From Pseudomonas sp. FP2196 (GTDB lineage Bacteria; Pseudomonadota; Gammaproteobacteria; Pseudomonadales; Pseudomonadaceae), in NCBI RefSeq assembly GCF_030687715.1, contig NZ_CP117445.1, positions 2,228,501-2,292,500 on the forward strand: 64,000 bases of DNA. The letters run 5' to 3'. Shown here piece by piece: positions 54,575 through 63,957 of this stretch; the first letter of the stretch is position 1, and each line of letters begins with the position of its first letter. Under the pieces are notes generated by a model. It worked only from the letters and a program-made list of their open reading frames with translations, was not told the origin of the DNA and searched no databases. Position numbers and translations under genes: made by a program.

Positions 54575-55183
54575 ATGAAATTTCTTGCCAGCGGATTGCT
54601 CGGCTGTGTGCTGCTCAGCGGCACCGCGCAAGCCGATGTGTTCATCTCCGTGGACGCCAAGGGCAGCTACGTTCTGTCCAATGTTCACCGTCCCGGACGC
54701 ACTTACGAACGGGTGATTCAGGAAGCCGAAAAACCGCTGGTCAGCCTTGATCAGCAGCCGCAAATGATCGCCAGGCAGCCCTATGCCGAACTGGTCTCGG
54801 CGGCGGCGACAGCCCATCAATTACCCGAAGCGTTGCTGCACGCGGTGATCAACGCCGAGTCGCATTACAACGCCGGCGCGACCTCGCCCAAAGGGGCAGG
54901 CGGGCTGATGCAGTTGATGCCTGACACCGCACGGGAATTGGGGGTGAAGGACGTCTATGACCCCAAGGCCAACATCCAGGGCGGAGCCAAATACCTCAAG
55001 CGTCTGATGACCCTGTTCGACAACGATATCGCGCTCGCGGTGGCGGCCTACAACGCCGGGCCAGAAGCCGTGCTCAGCCGTGGCCGGGTGATTCCGCCGT
55101 TCGCTGAAACCCAGCGTTATGTGCCCAACGTGCTGCGCCAATACCGGCGATTGCAGGGGCTGGCGATGGATGCGCCGTTGTAG
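54575..55183 (+). CDS. lytic transglycosylase (SLT family), exported
   Basis: 202 residues with a signal peptide (1-19, ending GTAQA). The SLT domain (about 80-190) has catalytic Glu in INAESHYN, the GLMQLMPDTARELG motif and AYNAGPEAVL. It cleaves peptidoglycan glycan strands. Transglycosylases are often encoded beside secretion systems to open the cell wall for envelope-spanning parts; here it faces gspG-gspF and precedes the oxidase. The ATG follows GGGGAGG by 7 nt. Confidence 0.88.
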   Translation: MKFLASGLLGCVLLSGTAQADVFISVDAKGSYVLSNVHRPGRTYERVIQEAEKPLVSLDQQPQMIARQPYAELVSAAATAHQLPEALLHAVINAESHYNAGATSPKGAGGLMQLMPDTARELGVKDVYDPKANIQGGAKYLKRLMTLFDNDIALAVAAYNAGPEAVLSRGRVIPPFAETQRYVPNVLRQYRRLQGLAMDAPL

Positions 55184-55193
55184 ACCCACCCGG

Positions 55194-55260
55194 TTCCCCC
55201 ACTTTCGGGGCAAGCCGGGCAGGCCCGAATAGGGGGGAAAAGCGGTGGGGAATATCCCCC
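55194..55260. promoter_or_regulatory. putative activator sites upstream of the multicopper oxidase
   Basis: Two dyads: TTCCCCCACTTTCGGGGCAA (55194-55213) and TGGGGAATATCCCCC (55246-55260). They lie about 50-115 bp upstream of the -24 element, the normal range for enhancer sites of NtrC-type activators. Confidence 0.45.
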
Positions 55261-55310
55261 GTAATCTCAAGTCGATGCGGTAACTGACTGAACAGTAACG
55301 AATTTTTTTG

Positions 55311-55325
55311 TGGCATGCGGATTGC
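55311..55325 (+). promoter_or_regulatory. sigma-54 (-24/-12) promoter of the multicopper oxidase gene
   Basis: TGGCAT-gcgga-TTGC followed by T, one mismatch to the consensus TGGCAC-N5-TTGC and with correct GG-GC spacing. Transcription should start near 55337, about 59 nt before the ATG at 55396. Confidence 0.75.
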
Positions 55326-55395
55326 TCCAGCGGTTTTGTCGAGACGCTGTTATCGATAAAGGTTCCCGAGAGCACCCACTACGAGGTTTGCGATC

Positions 55396-58300
55396 ATGGT
55401 TGGCATTCATCACGCTCATCGCTCATTCAATTGGTTGCTGATACTGGCCTCGATGCTCAGCATCGACCTGGCCAGCGCGGCCGTGCGCTGCGAGCGCAAC
55501 CTGGTGGCCAATGTCGTGGCCTTCGATCAGCCGCTGATGTTCAACCGCCTCGGTGCGCAGAATGCCAACGGCATGATGTACGCCCTGCGACGCGATGTGG
55601 TCGATGAGCATGACGTGTCGCTGGCCTACGGCGGCGCGGCGGTGCCGGGCAAGGTGTCGTTGCGTGCGGACAAGCGTCCGCGGCCATTGGTGCTGCGGGT
55701 GGCGGCGGGGGATTGCCTGACGATCAATCTGCAGAACCTGCTCGACTATCAGGCCAACCCGAACAAGCATGTCGAAGGGCCTGAAGGCGAGGAAAATTCC
55801 AACGCCATGGACGCTTTCAAAGTCGACGAGCAAGTCGCTGACCGTCATGTCGGTTTTCAGGTCAACGGCCTGCAAGCGGTGAACAGCATCGACGACATTT
55901 CTTCGTTCTCCGGCCGTAACCCCAACACTCTGGTCGTCCCCGGCGCGAGCCGTTCCTATACGTTGTTCGCCGAGCGCGAAGGTGCGTTTGCCGTCAGCAG
56001 CCGCGGTGCGACGTTTGGTGGTGAAGGCGCGGCGGGTAACGTTGCCAACGGCCTGTTCGGCCAGGTTGTCGTGTTGCCCAAGGGCGGCCGCAGCTATCGC
56101 AACACCCTGACCGAAGAGGAGATGCGCCTGGCCACCACCGGCCGCGCACCGACCGGTCAGCCCATCGTCGACTACCAGGCACGTTACCCGCAGCGCGAAC
56201 CGTGGCTGCGCGAAGGCAAGGCCGGCACGCCGATCATCAACATGGTCGACGGCAGTGAAATCATCTCCAGCGAAAGCGACGCGATTGTCATGGGCAGCAA
56301 CGCCGACGGCAGCTTCCCGGCCAGCACTTATCCGCTGGAGTCAGTCGGCAAACGCAACCCGGCGATCCCGAACAGACTCGAACCATTCCGCGATTTCGCC
56401 TCGCAATTTCAGGACGAAACCGCCGCCACCCAAGCATTTCCGGCTTACTGGGCAGACCCGGTGATGGCCCATGTGCTGGAGCCGACCCGCGACTCATTCA
56501 TGATCAACTACGGCTCCGGCGGCATGGGCGCCGAAGTGGTCGCCAACCGTTTGGGTGTAGGGCCGATGCATGACTGCCTGTCCTGCGCTTACGAAGAGTT
56601 TTTCCTCAGTTCGCACACCGTCGGCGACGTGGCGATGCTGGTGGATGTGCCGGCCAACGCCGGGCTGGAGAACATCGCTCCGGGCCAGACGCCTCGCGCC
56701 GATCAGATCGGTGTGAAAGCGACCATGGCCCTGTATCCATCGGAGCCTTCGAACGTTAACCACAGCTACATCGGTGACTTCGTCAAATTCCGTAACACCC
56801 ACAACGGTCACGAACAGCACGTCTTCCACTTGCACGGCCATCAGTGGCTGTTCAACCCCAACGACGACAACTCCGATTACGTCGACGCCCAAGGCATTGG
56901 CCCCGGCGCCGGTTACACCTATGAAATCGCCAACGGCGGTTCGGGTAACCGCAACCGGGTGGCGGGGGATGCGATCTATCACTGCCACTTCTATCCGCAC
57001 TTCGCCCAGGGCATGTGGGCCATGTGGCGGGTTCACGATGTGTTTGAAGAAGGCACCCGGCTCGATGTTTCGCAGCAAGGCGCGGACGGGTATCACAGCG
57101 AACCGTTTGCCCTGCGCAGCGGTAAACCTGCGGTCGGCGCCCGGGCCTTGCCCGATGGCGAAATCATCGCCGGCACACCGATTCCTGCAATAGTGCCGCT
57201 GCCAGGCAAAGCCATGGCACCGATGCCCGGCAAAGTCGTGGTGGTACCGAAAATCGGTGAAACCCTGGTGGCCGGCAACGATGACGATGACGAGGAAGAA
57301 GGCGCCGACGACGGCGGCAACGCGGGCGGGCAAGCCATCGGTTCCCTGGCGCTGGTGGATCGCAGCGAAGCCAACCGCAATGCTGACGGCAGTCTGAAAA
57401 ACCCCGGTTATCCATTCTGGATCGGCGGCATGGAAAGTTCGGTCGGCCAACGTCCGCCAACCCCGCCGCTGGACATGCTCGACGCCGCTACCGCGCAATC
57501 CCTGAAAACCAGTGGCAATGCGCTCTGGGCCAACCTCGACCCGGCGCAATCCGGTGGTTGGGACGGTGGTTTGCAGCGCCATACACTCGATGGCGTGTCG
57601 GCGGGAGGCGAGGCGCGCACCGTGACCACGTCGCTGGATTTCTCCAAGGAAGTCACCCGCGCCAAACCGATTTATATGCCGGAAGAGGGCACTGAAGTCG
57701 AACAGGCCGCGATGGCGTTCCACGCCAAGAAGGATCACCCAAGCTATGCCTTGCTACCCGGCAATCAGGTGGTGGCCAAGGCTTTTCGCACCAACGGTGC
57801 CTTGCCGATTGCCGGCGCGCCGTACTACGAACCGTGCATGGATGACCGGCAAAAACGCCTGACCAGCAGCGCCGGCAGCGGTGAGTTCGCCAGCGGCGAG
57901 CGGGCGGACGGCATGTCCTTCGTCGGCGCCTCAACCTTTACCGCCGACCGTCCGCGGATCTACAAAGCCGCCAACATCCAGTTCGACGCGGTGTACAACA
58001 AGGTCGGCTACCACTTCCCGCAGGCGCGCATTCTGGCGCTATGGGAAGACGCCTGGCCGGTGATCACCAAGCAGCGTCCGCCAGAGCCTCTGGTGATGCG
58101 CATGAATACTTTCGACTGCGTGCAGTACCAGCAAACCAACCTGGTGCCGGCCACCTACGAGATGGACGATTATCAGGTGCGCACGCCGACCGACGTGATC
58201 GGCCAACACATCCACTTGCCGAAGTGGGATCTGACCTCGGCTGACGGCTCGTCCAACGGCTGGAACTACGAGGACGGCGTGCTCTCGCCCGGCGCCGTGC

Positions 58301-61206
58301 AGGAACGTATCCTCGCGATCCGCGAGTTCAACCAGTGCGAAGGCACCGACCCGCGCGATGGCACTCAGGCTTGCCCGAAAGCCAAGGCGCATCCGTACTT
58401 TGGTCAGTTCGGTCGTGCCGACTGGATCGGTGCGCGCACGGCGATGCAGCGCTGGTTCGTCGATCCGGTGGTCAATATCAAAGGCGTGGACCGTGGCCTG
58501 GGCACCATTTTCACCCACGACCACCTCGGTCCATCGACGCACCAACAGATTGGTCTGTACGCCACCGTGCTGGCTGAACCTGCCGGTTCCACCTGGCTGC
58601 ACGCCGAAACGGGTGAGCCTCTGTACAGCGGCGCACGTCAGGACGGCGGGCCGACCTCTTGGCAAGCCGTAATCAACACCGGCGACCTCGATGGCGACGG
58701 CAAGAACGACAGCTTCCGCGAGTTCTTCCTCGAGTACAGCGACTTCCAGCACGCCTATGAAGCCGGTGTGTATGTCGGTGCCGGGCCTAACGGTGTACCG
58801 AATGCGCAAGCGTTCCCGGCCACGGCCGACAGCTTCCGCTACGCGATTAACCCGCCAGTGCGCAACAACGCCAGCAACCTGCTCGAAGGCATCGTTGAAG
58901 TGCAGGGCGGTCAGGTGCCGGGCTGCCCGAGCCGGCCATGCCCGCAAGCGATCTCGGTGGATGACCCTGGCATGTTCGTCGTCAACTACCGCAACGAGCC
59001 GCTGGCCCTGCGCGTGTATGACCCGAACAAAGTCGGCCCGGACGGCAAGCGCGGCATGCAGGCCGACGGCCTCGGCGGTGACCTGGCGTATGCCATGCAG
59101 AGCCGTACCGACCGTGCAATCCCGGCGATGAACCTGGCGCCTAACCTGCTGACCTCCGCCACCGGCCCGACCGGCGGCACCACGCTGTTCCCGCCGCACA
59201 TCAACAAGGGCGGCGCAGAACCGGGCGACCCGTTCACGCCAATGCTGCGCACCTACACCGGCGACAACGTGCGGCTGCGGGTGCATGCCGGTGGTCATGA
59301 GGAAGAGCACAACGTCACCCTGCACGGCGTGAAGTGGCTGCAGAGCGGCTCCGGTTTCGGCAACAGCTCCAACTCCGGCTGGCGCGCGTCGCAGATGATC
59401 GGCATCTCCGAGCAGATGGGCTTCATTGCACCGGTGTCGATGCTTTCCAGTTCTGCCGCAACGACGGGCGACTATCTGTACTCGATGGATGCCTCGATCG
59501 AAGGCTACTGGAGCGGTATCTGGGGCGTGATGCGCAACTACACTGCCAAACGCAGTGATCTGTTTGCCATCCCGAATAACCCGACGCCGGCCGGCATGCG
59601 CAACACCGTCGCGTTTGAGGGCAGTTGCCCACGCTATGGCGCCAACCCGAACGGCATCGGCACCCGGCCGACCGTGCAGCGCAATTATGAAGTGGTCGCA
59701 GCCCTGGCCAACGACATCCTCGGCAATGCGTTGGGCCTGACCATCGGCGATCCCGAAGGCCTCGGCCAGCATGTCGGCGGGCCGCTGAACCCTGCGGGCG
59801 GCACCCTGGTGCTGAACTCGCGCACGGTGAGCATCCCGCAGGTCACGGTGACCGACCCTGAGGATGGCGAGACCATCACCCTTGGCGGGCAGAGCGGTCC
59901 GCTGCATGACCCGACCGCGATCCTGTACGTGCGCAAATCCGACCTTGATCCGGTCAGCGGCAAGCTCAAGCCTGGCATCCCGGTCGAACCGCTGGTGCTG
60001 CGCGCGGCTGCGGGGGACTGCATCAACATCACTCTGGAAAACCGTCTGCCGAGCGTGATGCCCGACCTGACCCAGACCGCAGTAGTGCAAGGCATGGTCA
60101 AGCGCGACCGCAACAGCGGCCTCGGTTCGACCACTTTCAGCAACAACCTGATGCGGCCGTCCAGCCACGTCGGCCTGCACGCGCAACTGCTGGCCTACGA
60201 CATCACCAAATCCGACGGCACCAACGTCGGCGCCAACCCGACCCAGACTGTGCCGCCACGCGTTGGTAGCAGCGGCGCGTACCCGACCCGTACTTATCAG
60301 TACTACGCCGGGCACCTTGAGCGTGAAGGCAAACCGGTGACCCAGCTGGGCCGCAGCGTCGACAACATCAATGCCACGGCGGTCGAGTTTGGCGGTTTGA
60401 ACTTCACCCCGGCGGACGTGATCAAGCAGCCGCAAAAAGGCCTTGGCGGGGCGATGAGCATTCTGCCGATCGGCGCCACCTGGGTCGACGATGCGCGCAA
60501 GGTCAACGCCACGGTCACCGCGCCTGGGCAAACGACTTACCGCGACTTCGCGATGGTCTGGCACAAGGCGTTGAACACCCGTTGGGCCAACGGCCGGCCG
60601 GTGGAAGGTATTGCCGCCGAAGGCTTCGGCCTGCCGACCGATCCGCAGGACAACTCGAGCATGGCGATCAACTACAAGACCGAGCCGCTGTGGTATCGCT
60701 TCGGCCTCGCCCCGGATGCGCCGTTCGGGCATGCCGATGGCGCAGGTTATGGCGACATGACCAACGCGCACATGGCCTACAGCAATGCGTTGGTGGGCGG
60801 TGATCCGCAGACGCCGGTGCTCTACGCCAAACCGGGGCAACCGTTGCGCACGCACATCCTGATGCCGAGTGGTGGCAGCCGTGGCAGCACGTTCCAGCTC
60901 GATGGTCATGTCTGGTCGGTCAACCCTTTCCAGGCTGAGAAGAGCGACACCGGTGGCTATCCGCTGGGCTCGCCGGGCGTGGGGTCGGTGCGCTTCGGCT
61001 ACAACCCGATGTCGATGTACATCGGCGCCCACGAAAGCATCCTGCCGGCGGCGCACTTCAGCTTCATGCTGCCGAGCGCCGGGGGTAGCAACGCGATACC
61101 GGGGGACTACCTGTTCCGCGACTACGGCGCCTACGGCAACATTTCCGGGTTGTGGGGATTGCTGCGGGTGACCAACGAGCCGGAGCCGGCACCTCAGGGG
61201 CAGTAG
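55396..61206 (+). CDS. giant multicopper oxidase, putative manganese oxidase (MnxG/McoA/MofA type)
   Basis: 1936 residues with a signal peptide (about 1-30, ending IDLASA). Several cupredoxin-like modules are visible. The clearest copper sites are HVFHLHGHQW (about 475-484) and YHCHFYPHFAQGMW (about 528-541), which holds the type 1 Cys and the trinuclear HCH; further His clusters are QHIHLPKW (about 937), THDHLGPSTHQ (about 1040) and EEHNVTLHGVKW (about 1303). This size and a centrally placed HCHxxxH site match the Mn(II) oxidases of P. putida and Leptothrix; I cannot decide between MnxG and McoA. A copper chaperone follows. Confidence 0.8.
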   Translation: MVGIHHAHRSFNWLLILASMLSIDLASAAVRCERNLVANVVAFDQPLMFNRLGAQNANGMMYALRRDVVDEHDVSLAYGGAAVPGKVSLRADKRPRPLVLRVAAGDCLTINLQNLLDYQANPNKHVEGPEGEENSNAMDAFKVDEQVADRHVGFQVNGLQAVNSIDDISSFSGRNPNTLVVPGASRSYTLFAEREGAFAVSSRGATFGGEGAAGNVANGLFGQVVVLPKGGRSYRNTLTEEEMRLATTGRAPTGQPIVDYQARYPQREPWLREGKAGTPIINMVDGSEIISSESDAIVMGSNADGSFPASTYPLESVGKRNPAIPNRLEPFRDFASQFQDETAATQAFPAYWADPVMAHVLEPTRDSFMINYGSGGMGAEVVANRLGVGPMHDCLSCAYEEFFLSSHTVGDVAMLVDVPANAGLENIAPGQTPRADQIGVKATMALYPSEPSNVNHSYIGDFVKFRNTHNGHEQHVFHLHGHQWLFNPNDDNSDYVDAQGIGPGAGYTYEIANGGSGNRNRVAGDAIYHCHFYPHFAQGMWAMWRVHDVFEEGTRLDVSQQGADGYHSEPFALRSGKPAVGARALPDGEIIAGTPIPAIVPLPGKAMAPMPGKVVVVPKIGETLVAGNDDDDEEEGADDGGNAGGQAIGSLALVDRSEANRNADGSLKNPGYPFWIGGMESSVGQRPPTPPLDMLDAATAQSLKTSGNALWANLDPAQSGGWDGGLQRHTLDGVSAGGEARTVTTSLDFSKEVTRAKPIYMPEEGTEVEQAAMAFHAKKDHPSYALLPGNQVVAKAFRTNGALPIAGAPYYEPCMDDRQKRLTSSAGSGEFASGERADGMSFVGASTFTADRPRIYKAANIQFDAVYNKVGYHFPQARILALWEDAWPVITKQRPPEPLVMRMNTFDCVQYQQTNLVPATYEMDDYQVRTPTDVIGQHIHLPKWDLTSADGSSNGWNYEDGVLSPGAVQERILAIREFNQCEGTDPRDGTQACPKAKAHPYFGQFGRADWIGARTAMQRWFVDPVVNIKGVDRGLGTIFTHDHLGPSTHQQIGLYATVLAEPAGSTWLHAETGEPLYSGARQDGGPTSWQAVINTGDLDGDGKNDSFREFFLEYSDFQHAYEAGVYVGAGPNGVPNAQAFPATADSFRYAINPPVRNNASNLLEGIVEVQGGQVPGCPSRPCPQAISVDDPGMFVVNYRNEPLALRVYDPNKVGPDGKRGMQADGLGGDLAYAMQSRTDRAIPAMNLAPNLLTSATGPTGGTTLFPPHINKGGAEPGDPFTPMLRTYTGDNVRLRVHAGGHEEEHNVTLHGVKWLQSGSGFGNSSNSGWRASQMIGISEQMGFIAPVSMLSSSAATTGDYLYSMDASIEGYWSGIWGVMRNYTAKRSDLFAIPNNPTPAGMRNTVAFEGSCPRYGANPNGIGTRPTVQRNYEVVAALANDILGNALGLTIGDPEGLGQHVGGPLNPAGGTLVLNSRTVSIPQVTVTDPEDGETITLGGQSGPLHDPTAILYVRKSDLDPVSGKLKPGIPVEPLVLRAAAGDCINITLENRLPSVMPDLTQTAVVQGMVKRDRNSGLGSTTFSNNLMRPSSHVGLHAQLLAYDITKSDGTNVGANPTQTVPPRVGSSGAYPTRTYQYYAGHLEREGKPVTQLGRSVDNINATAVEFGGLNFTPADVIKQPQKGLGGAMSILPIGATWVDDARKVNATVTAPGQTTYRDFAMVWHKALNTRWANGRPVEGIAAEGFGLPTDPQDNSSMAINYKTEPLWYRFGLAPDAPFGHADGAGYGDMTNAHMAYSNALVGGDPQTPVLYAKPGQPLRTHILMPSGGSRGSTFQLDGHVWSVNPFQAEKSDTGGYPLGSPGVGSVRFGYNPMSMYIGAHESILPAAHFSFMLPSAGGSNAIPGDYLFRDYGAYGNISGLWGLLRVTNEPEPAPQGQ

Positions 61207-61236
61207 CTGCAAAGCAATGGATCTGTGGATGCAAAA

Positions 61237-61328
61237 CCTGTAGGGGCGAGCCTGCTCGCGATTGGGAGCAACTCGGTTTTGGATGGTGTAGCTGAAAATG
61301 CCATCGCGAGCAGGCTCGCTCCTGCAGG
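61237..61328. repeat. REPIN-like inverted repeat
   Basis: CCTGTAGGGGCGAGCCTGCT at one end and AGCAGGCTCGCTCCTGCAGG at the other, 92 bp, between the oxidase and propeller genes. It could attenuate transcription into the downstream genes. Confidence 0.85.
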
Positions 61329-61367
61329 AACCGTGTCGTCTGGATTGGATTTGAAGGGGAGTGCGGT

Positions 61368-63290
61368 ATGAACAGGATCATCAACATCACGGGAGTTTGT
61401 CTGCTGACCGCCGCCGGGGCGTTAGTGACTCTTGGCGAAATTGCCCTGGCACAAGCCGAGTCCGGCCAGACCCTGGCCCGCGATGGCGTGACGGTGGACT
61501 TCAAACTCCAGCCGCTGGCCGCCGACGGCAAACTGCGCGAAGGCGAGTTCGCCGACGTGCAGTTTCGCATCACCGACAGCGCTTCGAGCCAGCCCTTGTC
61601 CGGTCTGGCGCCGGGGGCGTGGGTCGATCCGGAAACCGTCGCCGCCGATAAAGCCCAGGGCCGTGACCAGAGCTGCAAATCCCGGGTCGGGATGTTCCTC
61701 AAATCCAACATCGGCGCGCGGCCACTGCTCGATCTCAACAGTTATTACCTGTTGGTGATGAACCGCGACGCGAGCATTGCCGTGGTCGATCCTTCGGTGT
61801 CGGTCGGCGGCATCACCAGCACCATGGCGCGGATCGAACTCAAGCAAGCGCCGATGGATTGGGTCACTCCCACTGACAACAAACGCGTATTCGTGTCGAT
61901 GCCCACGGCCGGCGAAGTGGCGGTGATCGACAGCGAACAATTCAAAGTCCTCGACTCGATTGCCGCCGGCAGCCAACCGGTGCGCGTAGCACTGCAACCG
62001 GACGAACGTCTGCTCTGGGTCGGTAACAACGCGAGCAAAACCGAAGAGTCCGGGGTGACGGTGATCGACACTCAGAGCCTCAAAACCCTCAAACATCTGG
62101 CCACCGGCCGTGGCCATCACGAAATCAGTTTCAGCAAGGACAACCGTTTTGCCTTCGTCAGTAACCGTGACGACGGCACCGTGAGCGTGGTGGATATCGC
62201 CAGCCTGAAGATTCTCAAGCAAGTCAAAACCGGCTCCAGCCCCTTGTCGGTCGCGTACTCGCCATTGTCCGGCGCGGTTTACGTCGCCGATGGCAAGGAC
62301 GGCACCGTGACCGTGATTGACGGCAACAGCCATGCCGTGCGCCGGGTTATCCCGCTCCAGCAAGGGCTCGGCCCGATGGGTTTCAGCGCTGACGGCCGCT
62401 TTGGCGTGGTGCTCAACACCGTGGAAAACCGCGCCTCGATCATCGATGCCGCCAACGATTCGGCGATCCACGACCTCGACGTGTCCGCTGAACCGTATCA
62501 AGTGGTGTTCACCAAGGCCTATGCCTACGTACGCGGACTGGCCTCGCCGAAGGTCACCATGATCAATCTGGCCTCGCTCGGTGAAGGCCGCCAGCCGATC
62601 AGCCAGGGTTTTGAAGCCGGCCCGCAACCGCCGCGCATGGCCGGGGATTTGCCGCTGGCCTCAAGCCTGGCGGTATCGCGCGACGACAACGCGGTGTTCG
62701 TGGTCAACCCGGTGGACAACACCACCTACTTCTACGCCGAAGGCATGAACGCGCCGATGTCCGGGTACCCCAACCGGGGTCAGATTGCGCGGGCGGCCAT
62801 GGTCATCGATCGCAGCCTGCGCGAAGTGTCGCCGGGGCTATATAGCTCGCGGGTGAAACTGCCGGCGGCGGGACGTTTTGACGTGGCGTTCCTGCTCAAT
62901 CAACCGAACATCATTCACTGCTTCGCGGCGCAGATCGAAGCCGATGGCACGGTGGCAAAACACCTCGGGCAGCCGAAGGTCGAGTTCCTGCTCGACAAGA
63001 CTGCCGTGGCGCTCAATGCCCCCTACGTGGTGCGTTTTCGCATCGTTCAGGGCAAGCAGAAAATCCAGCGCAGCGGCGTCAAGGACGTGCAGTTGCGCTA
63101 CTTCCTCGCACCGACCTCGCACCCCCGCGAAGTGGCGGCACGGGAAGTCGCCGATGGCGTGTACGAAGCGCCGGTGACGCTTGATCGCAGCGGCGCCTGG
63201 TACCTGCATGTGCGTGCGGCATCGCTGGGTGCCGGTTTCGATGACAAGACCTTTGCCAGTGTTCGGGTAGCCCCCGGCCAGATCCGTTGA
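61368..63290 (+). CDS. exported YVTN-type beta-propeller protein
   Basis: 640 residues with a signal peptide (about 1-28, ending EIALAQA). Residues about 140-440 form repeated propeller blades of YncE/cytochrome d1-like type (VAVIDSEQFKVLDSIAAGSQ, VTVIDTQSLKTLKHLATGRG, VSVVDIASLKILKQVKTGSS). The C-terminal 150 residues are an immunoglobulin-like beta region. No haem-binding CxxCH is present. In related loci such proteins accompany multicopper oxidases and may dock the oxidase or handle its metal; that is inference. The SCO gene is 13 nt downstream. Confidence 0.8.
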   Translation: MNRIINITGVCLLTAAGALVTLGEIALAQAESGQTLARDGVTVDFKLQPLAADGKLREGEFADVQFRITDSASSQPLSGLAPGAWVDPETVAADKAQGRDQSCKSRVGMFLKSNIGARPLLDLNSYYLLVMNRDASIAVVDPSVSVGGITSTMARIELKQAPMDWVTPTDNKRVFVSMPTAGEVAVIDSEQFKVLDSIAAGSQPVRVALQPDERLLWVGNNASKTEESGVTVIDTQSLKTLKHLATGRGHHEISFSKDNRFAFVSNRDDGTVSVVDIASLKILKQVKTGSSPLSVAYSPLSGAVYVADGKDGTVTVIDGNSHAVRRVIPLQQGLGPMGFSADGRFGVVLNTVENRASIIDAANDSAIHDLDVSAEPYQVVFTKAYAYVRGLASPKVTMINLASLGEGRQPISQGFEAGPQPPRMAGDLPLASSLAVSRDDNAVFVVNPVDNTTYFYAEGMNAPMSGYPNRGQIARAAMVIDRSLREVSPGLYSSRVKLPAAGRFDVAFLLNQPNIIHCFAAQIEADGTVAKHLGQPKVEFLLDKTAVALNAPYVVRFRIVQGKQKIQRSGVKDVQLRYFLAPTSHPREVAAREVADGVYEAPVTLDRSGAWYLHVRAASLGAGFDDKTFASVRVAPGQIR

Positions 63291-63303
63291 AGAGGAAGTC
63301 GAC

Positions 63304-63957
63304 ATGAACCGATTTGCATCCCGTGGCCTGCTGACCCTTTGCCTACTGAGCGTCGGCATTCATCAGGCTCAGGCCCATTCAGCCGACGAACATGCCGGGC
63401 ACAAAGTAGCGGCCCCCAGCAACACGCAGGAAAACGCCCAAGTCAAATTCGCCAACGTCTCGTTGCTCGATCAAAACGGTAAAACCGTGCACCTGGAGCA
63501 GGATCTGGTGCAGGGCAAAATCGTCGTCATGAGCTTCATCTACACCAGTTGCACCACGGTGTGCCCGGTGGTGTCGTCGATCATGGGCAAGGTGCAAAAG
63601 CAGCTTGGCGCACGGGTCGGCAACGAAGTGCAACTGGTGTCGATCAGCGTTGACCCGCAACGCGATGACCCGAAACGCTTGCAGGAATACGCCCGCACCT
63701 TCCAGCGTGGCCCGGGCTGGAGCTGGTTGACCGGCTCGTCGCAATCGATCACCGAAACCCTCAAAGGGCTGGGCAGTTTCAGCGGCGACTTGAAGAGTCA
63801 TCAGCCGCTGATCCTCGTCGGCGACGGCGACAGCCGCCACTGGACCCGCTATTACGGCTTCACCGACCCGGCGTTGCTGGCCAAGGAAGTGGAAAAACTC
63901 AGCGGCCTGCGCACCCACGACAAACACACTGCCATCGCCATGGAGCAACAGCCATGA
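63304..63957 (+). CDS. SCO1/SenC-family copper chaperone
   Basis: 217 residues with a signal peptide (1-24, ending AQAHS) and a thioredoxin-like fold. The copper-binding CxxxCP motif is in YTSCTTVCPVV (about residue 80), and the second His ligand may lie near KSHQPLILVG (about 162). SCO proteins deliver copper to Cu(A) of cytochrome oxidase or to other copper enzymes in the periplasm; here the partner is most likely the giant multicopper oxidase. AGAGGAAG precedes the ATG, and its stop overlaps the next start. Confidence 0.88.
   Translation: MNRFASRGLLTLCLLSVGIHQAQAHSADEHAGHKVAAPSNTQENAQVKFANVSLLDQNGKTVHLEQDLVQGKIVVMSFIYTSCTTVCPVVSSIMGKVQKQLGARVGNEVQLVSISVDPQRDDPKRLQEYARTFQRGPGWSWLTGSSQSITETLKGLGSFSGDLKSHQPLILVGDGDSRHWTRYYGFTDPALLAKEVEKLSGLRTHDKHTAIAMEQQP

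Noticed and set aside
58039..61212. Open frame of over 1000 codons antisense to the multicopper oxidase
   Set aside because: Rich in Arg, Gly, His and Val with no domain; it is produced by GC-biased third positions of the real gene.
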